Both the position numbers and the translations under genes were made by a program. Positions 54,790 to 63,314 of a DNA stretch of 64,000 nt are shown here, one piece after another (the first letter of the stretch is position 1; the number at the start of each line of letters is the position of its first letter). The notes beneath the pieces are model-generated. The model ran no database searches and was not told where the DNA came from. It worked only from the letters and a program-made list of their open reading frames with translations. This DNA comes from JACMJL01 sp963791805 (GTDB lineage Bacteria; Bacillota; Clostridia; Clostridiales; Clostridiaceae), in contig CAWBTU010000004.1 of assembly GCA_963791805.1 (NCBI GenBank), positions 744,001-808,000 on the forward strand. The letters are read 5' to 3'.

Positions 54790-55170
54790 ATGTACAGAGA
54801 CGATGATTACGAAGAATATGAGGATTCAAGAAAATTTGCTTCTATGAATTCTTGTATGCCCTTAAATTGTAAGGCTATGCCTTTTCAAATGCAGATGCCA
54901 CTAATGCAACAGATGCCAAATAAAATGTCCTTTCACTGTCCCATGATGTGTCCACAATGCGCTTCAAATTTCAGAGATAATGATTTTGATTCTGATGATG
55001 ATTTTGAAAACTTTGAGGAGGACCGTAAGAAGTACTATAATCCAAGCAAGCACTTCTTTCATCACCATCCATATCATCACCATCCATATTATCATCATCC
55101 ATATTATCCTACCCCTTATCCTATGCCTTATCCCAAACCTTGGTGGATGAAACGAGATTTTGAAGATTAA
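54790..55170 (+). CDS. His/Tyr/Pro-rich small protein, possibly spore coat related
   Basis: 127 residues, ATG at 54790 after TTTGGAGGT. There are three compositional blocks: an acidic N-terminus (YRDDDYEEYEDS), a Met-rich stretch with C-P-x2-C-P-x2-C (about 50-57), and a C-terminal block of HHHPY/HHPYY units followed by Tyr/Pro pairs. Such composition fits metal-binding or spore-coat proteins of clostridia, but no family motif confirms it. It ends at a clear terminator. Confidence 0.7.
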   Translation: MYRDDDYEEYEDSRKFASMNSCMPLNCKAMPFQMQMPLMQQMPNKMSFHCPMMCPQCASNFRDNDFDSDDDFENFEEDRKKYYNPSKHFFHHHPYHHHPYYHHPYYPTPYPMPYPKPWWMKRDFED

Positions 55171-55196
55171 CCCATAAAACTTGTAGCTTAATAGCA

Positions 55197-55226
55197 AAAA
55201 GGTAGTGAAATTCACTACCTTTTAAA
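55197..55226. terminator. Terminator between the His-rich gene and proS
   Basis: A perfect 13-bp stem AAAAGGTAGTGAA (55197-55209 with 55211-55223), A tract before and T after. It serves convergent transcripts. Confidence 0.85.
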
Positions 55227-55234
55227 CTTATATC

Positions 55235-55269
55235 TCTCACCACTAGCATCTAACTTCTGACCTCTACAG
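55235..55269. repeat. Degenerate 7-bp tandem repeat near the proS 3' end
   Basis: Heptads TCTCACC, ACTAGCA, TCTAACT, TCTGACC, TCTACAG. The same unit family occurs near groEL at 31145. Confidence 0.5.
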
Positions 55270-55318
55270 CACTTAAATACATACTATTGATTTAAATCTA
55301 AACCTTTGTTAAGTGCTC

Positions 55319-56755
55319 TTAATATGCCTTACCCCAATATACTAAATGCTTAGCTTCTTTCCCACAACATGCGCATTTACCTGAAATTGCTTTTTCTTCA
55401 AAAGGCATGCACCTAGAGCTAGCTCCTGCTACATCTTTTACCTTTTCTTCACATTCAAGACTACCGCACCACATTGCTTTAACAAAGCCTGTTTTACTAT
55501 CTAATATTTCTTTCATTTCATTTAAATCTTGTGCCTCGAAAGTTTTTTCATTTTGTGCAGCTCTTGCCTTTTCTAAAAGTGATTTTTGAATATCTTCAAG
55601 TATTTCAGGAACTTTAGTTTCTAGCTCATCAATTGACACAAATATTTTCTCTCTTGTATCTCTTCTAACTAAAACAACTTGATTTTTTTCAATATCCTTT
55701 GGACCAATTTCAAGTCTTAGTGGAATACCTTTCATTTCATATTCACTAAATTTCCAACCTGGCATTTTATCACTTATGTCCATTTTTACTCTAGCGACTT
55801 TTGATAGTTTATCTTTCAATTCTGTAGCTTTTTCCACTACCCCACCTTTATGCATTGCTATAGGTACAATCATAAGTTGTGTTGGTGCAATCCTTGGAGG
55901 CAATACTAAACCATTGTCATCACCATGTACCATAATAAGTGCGCCAATAATTCTTGTACTCATACCCCAAGAGGTTTCATGAACATACTCTAGTTTTCCT
56001 TCTTTGCTTGTAAACTGAATTCCAAAAGCTTTTGCAAATCCATCTCCAAAGTAATGGGAAGTACCGCATTGGAGGGCCTTTCCATCATGCATTAAGCTTT
56101 CAATTGTATATGTAGCTTCTGCACCTGAAAATTTTTCTTTATCTGTCTTTCTACCTTTTAATACAGGTATAGCAAGAACATTTTCACAGGTATCAGCATA
56201 AATATTTAACATTTGAATAGTTTCAACCATTGCTTCATCAGCAGTTTCATGAACAGTATGACCTTCCTGCCACAAGAATTCTGTTGATCTTAAAAAAGGC
56301 CTAGTTGTTTTTTCCCATCTCATTACTGAACACCACTGATTATATAGTTTAGGAAGATCTTTATACGATTCAACTATATTAGCAAAATGCTCACAAAATA
56401 AAGTTTCTGAAGTTGGCCTAATACATAATCTTTCTGCTAATTTTTCATCCCCGCCATGTGTTACCCAAGCAACTTCTGGTGCAAAACCAGCTACATGATC
56501 CTTTTCCTTTTGAAGTAAGCTCTCGGGAATTAACATTGGCATATAAACATTTTCATGACCAGTTTCTTTAAATGCAGCATCTAAACTCTTCTGTATATTT
56601 TCCCATATTGCAAAGCCGTATGGTCTAATTACCATACAACCTTTAACGCTACCATAATCGGCTAACTCCGCTTTCTTTACAACATCTGTATACCACTGAG
56701 CAAAATCTACCTCCATAGAAGTAATTTGTTCAACTAATTTCTTATTCTTTTCCAT
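55319..56755 (-). CDS. proS: Prolyl-tRNA synthetase (short, archaeal/eukaryote-like form)
   Basis: 478 residues. Class II catalytic core with motif 2 around RWEKTTRPFLRSTEFLWQEGHT and motif 3 in GDDNGLVLPPRIAPTQ, then an anticodon-binding domain and a C-terminal Cys4-like region (CGSLECEEKV, CACCGKEA). It lacks the bacterial editing insertion, which marks the ProS type 3 form. It lies 30 bases after a methyltransferase gene, so the two are probably co-transcribed. Confidence 0.95.
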   Translation of the reverse strand: MEKNKKLVEQITSMEVDFAQWYTDVVKKAELADYGSVKGCMVIRPYGFAIWENIQKSLDAAFKETGHENVYMPMLIPESLLQKEKDHVAGFAPEVAWVTHGGDEKLAERLCIRPTSETLFCEHFANIVESYKDLPKLYNQWCSVMRWEKTTRPFLRSTEFLWQEGHTVHETADEAMVETIQMLNIYADTCENVLAIPVLKGRKTDKEKFSGAEATYTIESLMHDGKALQCGTSHYFGDGFAKAFGIQFTSKEGKLEYVHETSWGMSTRIIGALIMVHGDDNGLVLPPRIAPTQLMIVPIAMHKGGVVEKATELKDKLSKVARVKMDISDKMPGWKFSEYEMKGIPLRLEIGPKDIEKNQVVLVRRDTREKIFVSIDELETKVPEILEDIQKSLLEKARAAQNEKTFEAQDLNEMKEILDSKTGFVKAMWCGSLECEEKVKDVAGASSRCMPFEEKAISGKCACCGKEAKHLVYWGKAY

Positions 56756-56785
56756 AACTTATCCCCTTTTCTATTCATTATAATG

Positions 56786-57571
56786 TTATTTTCTTGCAAC
56801 AATTGTGTATAACTTAGGAATACCTTTATCGTCCGGCTTTTGACTTTCAGCTTCATCAAGTCTGAGTATAAACAATTGTGAGTCAGCTATTGAAGTAATA
56901 ATTTCACCTAAAGTCCATTTTCTATGATATGCCTTTTGAAAGTTTTGCCTTTCATCAAGTGTAAGTTCCTCCATGCCAGGTACAAATTTCATATATGCTA
57001 CTTCTACTTCTTCTATTGAAGAATCAAAATAATCCCCAGTAACCTTATGTTTTTTACCCCTAGATGTTATTAACTTTGTTGATATGGGATGAAAGTCTTG
57101 AAGTATAAACTTCCCACCTGGTTTTAAAAGTTTATAAACTATGTCCATTAAGGGCTTTAAATCTATAAAATAATGTAAAATCCCTAGTTCCATTACTACT
57201 AAATCATAATCTGATGTTATTTCTTGTTCTGGAAGCTCTAGCACATCTGAAACTAAATACTTTATTTTCACATTAGCTTCTCTTGCTATATCTTTTGCGT
57301 ACCGAGCATTTTCAGAGGCAATATCTACTATTGTAACATTTGCTCCTAGTAGTGCCATTGAAACGCCTTTGCTACCATGCGAACCTAACAAATTAATAAC
57401 TTTTTTGTTTTGTAATTGTCCTAAATAATGATACAAAGTTGATAGTCTTCCAATTGGATCTTTTACTATCTTTTCAGCAGCTTTAGCTGGCTCTCCAAAC
57501 CTATAACACCAAGCATCATAAGCCATTTGATTCCAAGCGGCCTCATTTTTTTGACTATGTTCCTTCTGCAA
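56786..57571 (-). CDS. Class I SAM-dependent methyltransferase
   Basis: 261 residues. The SAM site is INLLGSHGSKGVSMALLGANVTIVDIA (about 58-84), and post-I motifs are LVVMELGILHYF and LKPGGKFILQDFHP. The N-terminus NEAAWNQMAYDAWCYRFG is typical of a family annotated only as methyltransferase. The substrate is unknown. The start is a TTG at 57571 after GTAGGT; no better start exists upstream. It precedes proS. Confidence 0.9.
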   Translation of the reverse strand: MQKEHSQKNEAAWNQMAYDAWCYRFGEPAKAAEKIVKDPIGRLSTLYHYLGQLQNKKVINLLGSHGSKGVSMALLGANVTIVDIASENARYAKDIAREANVKIKYLVSDVLELPEQEITSDYDLVVMELGILHYFIDLKPLMDIVYKLLKPGGKFILQDFHPISTKLITSRGKKHKVTGDYFDSSIEEVEVAYMKFVPGMEELTLDERQNFQKAYHRKWTLGEIITSIADSQLFILRLDEAESQKPDDKGIPKLYTIVARK

Positions 57572-57650
57572 AATTACCTACCCCTTATTATGCCATATTT
57601 TTATATTTTATTATATCATATAATTTAAAGAAATCTTATTTAATCACAAT

Positions 57651-57691
57651 AAAAAAAGACATATCAACAGGTTAATCCCCATTAATATGCC
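57651..57691 (-). terminator. Probable terminator of the L,D-transpeptidase gene
   Basis: GACATATCAA (57658-57667) pairs with TTAATATGCC (57682-57691) at 8 of 10 positions, followed by seven T on the minus strand. Confidence 0.55.
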
Positions 57692-57696
57692 GCAGC

Positions 57697-58332
57697 TTAA
57701 TCCACAGTTACTGGAGTATTCCATTCAGGTATATTATTGTATAGCCATTTGGAATCTTCAATAGATAATCTAATACACCCATGAGAAGCTTTTTCACCAA
57801 GTTTTTGAGCTTCCTCAGGAATAATTTTCTCGTTATTATCAAAAGGTACACTATGAAAAAGATACGCTCCTAAAAATCTTAGCCAATAATATGCACCTTC
57901 TCCAAATTCATCACTAAAAAATGATTCTCCTTTTCCATCAGTTTTATACTCACCTTTTGGTGTTGGAGATACATCTAATCCTGTGGAGCAAATCATTGTT
58001 TTTATAATTTTACCATTATAGTATACTGTAACTTTTTGATCTTTTATGCTAACATCTACGTAATATTCTTTATACTGCTGAGCCTTAATTAGCTTTGCAT
58101 CATTAATTACTTTTTCCTTAGCCTTATTTTCAGCATCTTGCTTATCCATAGCTAATTTTACTGCAATATTTTCCTTTAATATTTGGCTAGTATTAATTTT
58201 CTGTTTCTGCTGGGCATTATTGTTACTAAAGGCCAGGACACATATTTGCCTAATTCCAAAAACTATAGCAGTTATTATTAAAATTATACAAATTAAAAAT
58301 AAAGCAACTCTCTTTTTATTTACTCTATACAA
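57697..58332 (-). CDS. Membrane-anchored L,D-transpeptidase (YkuD)
   Basis: 211 residues. One N-terminal membrane anchor (about 9-34), a Lys-rich helix (40-85), then the YkuD domain (about 88-211) with FHSVPF and the active site SHGCIRLS (catalytic Cys near 188, His two before it). It forms 3-3 crosslinks in peptidoglycan or acts on other wall peptides. Start is a TTG at 58332 behind AAGGGGGG. The gene lies downstream of trpA but has its own spacing of 93 bases. Confidence 0.92.
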   Translation of the reverse strand: MYRVNKKRVALFLICIILIITAIVFGIRQICVLAFSNNNAQQKQKINTSQILKENIAVKLAMDKQDAENKAKEKVINDAKLIKAQQYKEYYVDVSIKDQKVTVYYNGKIIKTMICSTGLDVSPTPKGEYKTDGKGESFFSDEFGEGAYYWLRFLGAYLFHSVPFDNNEKIIPEEAQKLGEKASHGCIRLSIEDSKWLYNNIPEWNTPVTVD

Positions 58333-58425
58333 AGTGTGCCCCCCTTATAACTATATTTAAAAAGAATTCAAAAATAATCAATTTTATCTTATCAAAAATA
58401 TAGTAATCGGACAACCTAATTAAAA

Positions 58426-59220
58426 TTAAAGTGTTATGGCTCTCTTAACTTCACTTGCAAACTCCTCCACTATACTTATCATTTTGTTCCTATTTTCCTC
58501 TTCTGCAATCAGTTTTATAAAGGCACTTCCTATTATAATTCCCTGGCAAATTGCTGCATATTCTTTTGCCATTTCAGCGCTAGATATACCAAATCCCAAC
58601 GCTTTAGGCATATCAGTAGACTCTGAAACTGAATCCATATATTTCTGTATATCAGTTTTTATACTTTCTCTAGTCCCAGTTACACCATTTACAGAAACGC
58701 AATATACAAACCCTTTACCATTTTTAGTAATAGCTTGTATTCTACCTTTTGAAGTAGGTGTAACAAGTGGTATTATACATATATCATGCTTTTCTGCCCT
58801 TTGGATAATTTCTTCTCTTTCTTCTAATGGAAGATCAGGTATAATTAATCCATCAATACCTACTAATTCACATTGTTCCATAAACTTACTCATGCCAAAT
58901 TTAAACACAGAATTATAATATACTAAGAAAACTAATGGGACCTGTGTTTTATCCCTAATTTTGCATACCATTGACATTATAGAAGTGATCTTAGCACCCT
59001 TTTCTAAGGCTCTAGTGGAGGCAGCCTGAATAACTGGGCCATCAGCCACAGGATCTGAATATGGAATTCCAATCTCAATAATATCTGAACCTGCTTTTTC
59101 AAGTGCTAGTACTAATTGCTCTGTCGCTTCTAAATCTGGATCTCCAGCCATAATGAAAGGAATTAAGGCTCTCTCATTTTTTTCTTTAAGCTTATTAAAT
59201 TTTTCAATTATTCTATTCAT
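58426..59220 (-). CDS. trpA: Tryptophan synthase alpha subunit
   Basis: 264 residues. Splits indole-3-glycerol phosphate to indole. Catalytic Glu49 (DIIEIGIPYSDP) and Asp60 (PVADGP). GFGIS phosphate loop near the C-terminus. Last gene of the trp operon, overlapping trpB by four bases. Confidence 0.97.
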   Translation of the reverse strand: MNRIIEKFNKLKEKNERALIPFIMAGDPDLEATEQLVLALEKAGSDIIEIGIPYSDPVADGPVIQAASTRALEKGAKITSIMSMVCKIRDKTQVPLVFLVYYNSVFKFGMSKFMEQCELVGIDGLIIPDLPLEEREEIIQRAEKHDICIIPLVTPTSKGRIQAITKNGKGFVYCVSVNGVTGTRESIKTDIQKYMDSVSESTDMPKALGFGISSAEMAKEYAAICQGIIIGSAFIKLIAEEENRNKMISIVEEFASEVKRAITL

Positions 59221-60392
59221 AATTCCACCCCCAATATATTTGCAACTGTATTTATGTCTTTATCTCCTCTTCCAGACAAATTGACAATTATTATTTTATC
59301 TTTTGATAAGGTTGGTGCCAATTTCATTGCATAAGCTATTGCATGAGAGCTTTCTAGTGCAGGAATTATTCCCTCAACTTTTGTAAGCTCCATAAATCCG
59401 TCCAATGCCTCTTGGTCTGTTACTGGAACATATTCTGCTCGTTTAGTTTCATGAAGCTGAGCATGCTCTGGTCCAATTCCAGGATAATCAAGTCCAGCGG
59501 AAATTGAATAAGCTGTTAATATTTGACCATCTTCATCCTGAAGTACATAGGTCATCATTCCATGAATTACACCTACATCACCCTTAGCAATAGTTGCAGC
59601 ATGTTCATCAGTATGAACACCTTTACCCGCTGCTTCCACTCCAACAAGTTTTACAGAACTGTCCCCTATAAATGGATAGAATATTCCCATTGCATTACTT
59701 CCACCACCAACGCAGGCAAGGACGTAATCTGGTAATCTTCCTTCTTTTTCTAGAATCTGAGCTCTTGCTTCATCACCAATTACCCTTTGAAAATCTCTTA
59801 CCATGGTTGGATATGGATGTGGTCCCATAACAGAACCTACTACATAAAAAGTATCTTCAATTGTCATTACCCAATTTCTCATAGTTTCGTTAACTGCATC
59901 TTTTAAAGTTCTAGTTCCAGAAGTTACTGGTGTTACCTTTGCACCTAAAACTTTCATTTTAAAAACATTTAAGGATTGTCTTTGTATATCTTCTTCGCCC
60001 ATAAATATTTCACACTCTAATCCAAACATTGCTGCCACTGTTGCTGTTGCTACTCCATGCTGACCTGCACCGGTCTCTGCAATTATCCTTTTCTTACCCA
60101 TTCTCAAAGCCAAAAGTACTTGACCTAAAACATTATTTATTTTATGAGCTCCTGTGTGATTTAAATCTTCTCTTTTTAGGTATATCTTTGCTCCTCCTAA
60201 TTTATCTGATAAATGTTTTGCATAATAAAGAGGAGTTTCTCTACCTGAATACTCTTTTAAATAGTATTTGTATTCTTCCATAAATTTAGGATCTTCTATA
60301 GCCTTATTGAACTCTTCCTCAAGTAAAATAACTGCATTCATAACTGTTTCTGGTACATACTGACCTCCGAATTTTCCAAATCTTCCTTTCAT
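59217..60392 (-). CDS. trpB: Tryptophan synthase beta subunit
   Basis: 391 residues. PLP lysine Lys84 in HTGAHKINN, glutamate loop GAGQHG and GGGSNA PLP phosphate loop. Makes tryptophan from indole and serine and forms the alpha2-beta2 complex with TrpA. Overlaps trpF and trpA by four bases each, so translation is coupled. Confidence 0.97.
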   Translation of the reverse strand: MKGRFGKFGGQYVPETVMNAVILLEEEFNKAIEDPKFMEEYKYYLKEYSGRETPLYYAKHLSDKLGGAKIYLKREDLNHTGAHKINNVLGQVLLALRMGKKRIIAETGAGQHGVATATVAAMFGLECEIFMGEEDIQRQSLNVFKMKVLGAKVTPVTSGTRTLKDAVNETMRNWVMTIEDTFYVVGSVMGPHPYPTMVRDFQRVIGDEARAQILEKEGRLPDYVLACVGGGSNAMGIFYPFIGDSSVKLVGVEAAGKGVHTDEHAATIAKGDVGVIHGMMTYVLQDEDGQILTAYSISAGLDYPGIGPEHAQLHETKRAEYVPVTDQEALDGFMELTKVEGIIPALESSHAIAYAMKLAPTLSKDKIIIVNLSGRGDKDINTVANILGVEL

Positions 60393-60988
60393 GATAAATC
60401 CCTCACTTTCTTGATAAACTGTTTTATTTTATTAAAATCTTTATAGCCTTCACTCTCAACACCACTTGATACATCCACTGCATAAGGTTTAAGCTGCATA
60501 ATACCACTTTGAACATTACTCGCATCTAATCCACCTGCTAGAATTATAGAATCTCCAATATTTTTATCTTTTACTAACTCCCAATCAAAAGTATTTCCTG
60601 AACCAGCAATACTATTATCTAGTAAAAATTTATCACAGGAATAATTTTTAATATTATCTAGACTATTAGCACTTGTTACCTTCACAGTTTTCCACACATC
60701 AAATCTTTTAAAGTAATCTATATATTCCATATTTTCATTTCCATGAAATTGAAGTACATCTAGTCCAAGCCATAAGGCTATATTTTCTACCTTCTTATAG
60801 TCCTCATCAACAAAAACCCCAACTTTTTTAATGCTTTTGTTTAATCTCTTAATTAGACTTAATGCAAATTCTGCTTCAACCTTTCTCTTACTTTCGGCAA
60901 ATACAAAACCTGCATATTCAGGTTGCAGCTCATTTAAAAACTCGATGTCCGCCATCCTTCTTATTCCACAAATTTTAACCTTAGACAT
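60389..60988 (-). CDS. trpF: Phosphoribosylanthranilate isomerase
   Basis: 199 residues. TIM barrel with catalytic Cys7 (VKICGIRR) and the Asp in FLLDNS. Third-step enzyme of tryptophan synthesis. Not fused to trpC, unlike enterobacteria. Overlaps trpC by eight bases and trpB by four. Confidence 0.95.
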   Translation of the reverse strand: MSKVKICGIRRMADIEFLNELQPEYAGFVFAESKRKVEAEFALSLIKRLNKSIKKVGVFVDEDYKKVENIALWLGLDVLQFHGNENMEYIDYFKRFDVWKTVKVTSANSLDNIKNYSCDKFLLDNSIAGSGNTFDWELVKDKNIGDSIILAGGLDASNVQSGIMQLKPYAVDVSSGVESEGYKDFNKIKQFIKKVRDLS

Positions 60989-61748
60989 GACTTTCCTCCA
61001 TAAAACTATTAATATTTTCTGGGTTTCTCATAAAAGCTTCACCAATAAGAACCGCATCAACACCTAATTTTTTCAAATATCTGATATCCTCAATTGAATT
61101 TATTCCACTTTCGGAAACAATGATTTTACTCTTTGGAATGTCGTTTATTAAAGCTTCTGTATTACCTAGATCAACTTTGAAATCTTTTAAATTTCTATTA
61201 TTAATACCGATAATTCTAACACCACTATCTAGTGCAATTTCAAGTTCTTCTTTGTTATGAACTTCTACCAAGCAATGAAGACCAATATTAGTTGCTGTTT
61301 CATAGAATCCCTTAAGTTTGTCTTTTAGAACACCAGCAATCAGTAAAATTGCATCTGCACCTATTAATCTAGATTGATATATTTGATACTCATCCACAAT
61401 AAAATCCTTTCTCAGAATAGGCTTTGTAGTTTCATTTTTTACAGCTAAAACGTAATCACCATTTCCCAGAAAATACTTCTTTTCTGTAAGTACTGAAATC
61501 GCATCAACACCTGATTTTTCATAGTGACGACCAATGCTAAGTGGATCAAATTCTTCTACTATAATTCCCTTAGATGGTGATGCTTTTTTTATTTCAGCAA
61601 TTATTGACATTCCACTTTTACTGAGAGAGGCTTCAAAATCTCTTATCGCAAGAATATTTTCCATTTGAATATTCGTTAAAGGTTTGCTTAACTTATCTTT
61701 CTCAATTTCAAGTTTCTTATAGTAAATTATTTCTTCAAGAATATTCAT
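60981..61748 (-). CDS. trpC: Indole-3-glycerol phosphate synthase
   Basis: 255 residues. Motifs IAEIKKASPSKG, LRKDFI, GINNRNLKDFKVD and VSESGI mark the TIM barrel and its catalytic Lys and Glu residues. Closes the pyrrole ring in the fourth step. The start overlaps the trpD stop. Confidence 0.96.
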   Translation of the reverse strand: MNILEEIIYYKKLEIEKDKLSKPLTNIQMENILAIRDFEASLSKSGMSIIAEIKKASPSKGIIVEEFDPLSIGRHYEKSGVDAISVLTEKKYFLGNGDYVLAVKNETTKPILRKDFIVDEYQIYQSRLIGADAILLIAGVLKDKLKGFYETATNIGLHCLVEVHNKEELEIALDSGVRIIGINNRNLKDFKVDLGNTEALINDIPKSKIIVSESGINSIEDIRYLKKLGVDAVLIGEAFMRNPENINSFMEESHV

Positions 61749-62746
61749 TAATTTCTAAGCTCCTGTAACTTATTAAATGCCTTGCCTGAATCAATTAATC
61801 CCTCAGCTAAAAGTACGCCTTCCTTAATACTTTGGCATGCCTTACCAACATAGAGTGCAGCTGCAGCATTCAATACTACGATGTCCCTTTGAGGTCCTTT
61901 AACACCTTTTAAAATATTCTCAATAATCTCAGAATTCTCCTTTGCGCTCCCTCCACATATATTTTCTAATTCAGTTCTTTTAATATTAAAATCTTCTGGT
62001 GCTATTTTATAATCTGTAATTACCCCATTTTTTAATTCACTTATAAAAGTTTCCGCTGTTGTAGTTATTTCATCTAATCCATCTTCTCCGTGAACTATCA
62101 TAGCTCGCTCTGATCCAAGTTTTAATAATACCTCTGCCACAGTATGGGTAAACTTTTTATCAAAAATACCAATAACTTGACCTTTTGCAAAAGAAGGATT
62201 AGTAATTGGACCTAATATATTAAATATTGTCCTAGTACCTATTTCCTTTCTAGGGCCAGCAACATTTTTCATTGCTAAGTGGTATTTCTGTGCAAATAAG
62301 AAAGCCATTCCTTTTTCTTTAATTATTTTGCTTGCTACTTCTGGCTCATTATCAATATTAATTCCCAGTGCTGAAAGCACATCAGCACTGCCACTATTAC
62401 TTGAAACCGCCCTATTGCCATGTTTTGCTACCTTCACCCCTGCTGAAGCTGCAACAATTGCAGCAGCACTAGAAATATTAAAGGTTTTTCCTCCATCTCC
62501 TCCAGTTCCACAGGTATCTATTACATAGATGTCTCCTAAATTTACTTTTGTTGCATTTTCTCTCATTGCCTTTGCACAGCCAGTAATTTCATCTATAGTT
62601 TCACCTTTCATCCTTAAACCAATTAAAAAAGCGCCAATTTGAGATGAAGTTGCTTCACCTTTCATTATTTCATTCATTGATGTAAATGCTTCTTGTTCAG
62701 TTAAATTTTCTTTTAGTACAACTTTACTAATTACATCTTTTATCAT
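61748..62746 (-). CDS. trpD: Anthranilate phosphoribosyltransferase
   Basis: 332 residues. The signature CGTGGDGGKTFNIS (about 75-88) binds PRPP, with KHGNRAVSSNSGSAD and GPRKEIGTRTIFNILGP. Joins anthranilate to PRPP. Overlaps the end of trpG by 20 bases and is a separate protein, not a TrpGD fusion. Confidence 0.96.
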   Translation of the reverse strand: MIKDVISKVVLKENLTEQEAFTSMNEIMKGEATSSQIGAFLIGLRMKGETIDEITGCAKAMRENATKVNLGDIYVIDTCGTGGDGGKTFNISSAAAIVAASAGVKVAKHGNRAVSSNSGSADVLSALGINIDNEPEVASKIIKEKGMAFLFAQKYHLAMKNVAGPRKEIGTRTIFNILGPITNPSFAKGQVIGIFDKKFTHTVAEVLLKLGSERAMIVHGEDGLDEITTTAETFISELKNGVITDYKIAPEDFNIKRTELENICGGSAKENSEIIENILKGVKGPQRDIVVLNAAAALYVGKACQSIKEGVLLAEGLIDSGKAFNKLQELRN

Positions 62747-63314
62747 TACAAACCACCTCTACAAAATTACTTATTATCTTTTTGCCTTCCTCAGTAAATA
62801 TTGATTCTGGGTGAAACTGAAGTCCAAAAACATTATATTTTTTATGCTTCATGGCCATTATCAATCCATCTTCTGTTTCAGCTGTAATAATTAATTCTTC
62901 AGGAACTGTGTCTCTTTCAACAATCAATGAATGATATCTCATTATCTTTAATGGATTCTTTATGCCTTGGAAAAGTTCATTTTCATTATGCTTAATTATT
63001 GAAGTTTTTCCATGCATTATTTCTGGTGCACTAATTATTTTACCCCCATAAATATATCCAATTGCTTGATGTCCTAGGCAGATACCAAGTATTGGTGCTT
63101 GTTCTTGAAAAGCACTTATGACCTCAAGGCTTAATCCTGCATTTTCAGGTCTTCCTGGACCAGGTGAAATAATAATTCCTTCTATCTTTAATTTTTTCAA
63201 TTCTTCAATAGTAAAGCTATCATTTCTCATTACCTTAACCTCTGGATAAATTTCTCCTATATACTGATAAAGATTGTAGGTGAAAGAATCATAATTATCT
63301 ATTATTAATATCAC
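62727..63314 (-). CDS. trpG: Anthranilate synthase component II (glutamine amidotransferase)
   Basis: 195 residues. Class I amidotransferase with GICLGHQAIGY (catalytic Cys), SPGPGRPENAG oxyanion loop and QFHPESIFTEEGK (His and Glu). Supplies ammonia to TrpE. It may also serve PabB, since clostridia often share this subunit. Overlaps trpE and trpD. Confidence 0.94.
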   Translation of the reverse strand: MILIIDNYDSFTYNLYQYIGEIYPEVKVMRNDSFTIEELKKLKIEGIIISPGPGRPENAGLSLEVISAFQEQAPILGICLGHQAIGYIYGGKIISAPEIMHGKTSIIKHNENELFQGIKNPLKIMRYHSLIVERDTVPEELIITAETEDGLIMAMKHKKYNVFGLQFHPESIFTEEGKKIISNFVEVVCNDKRCN

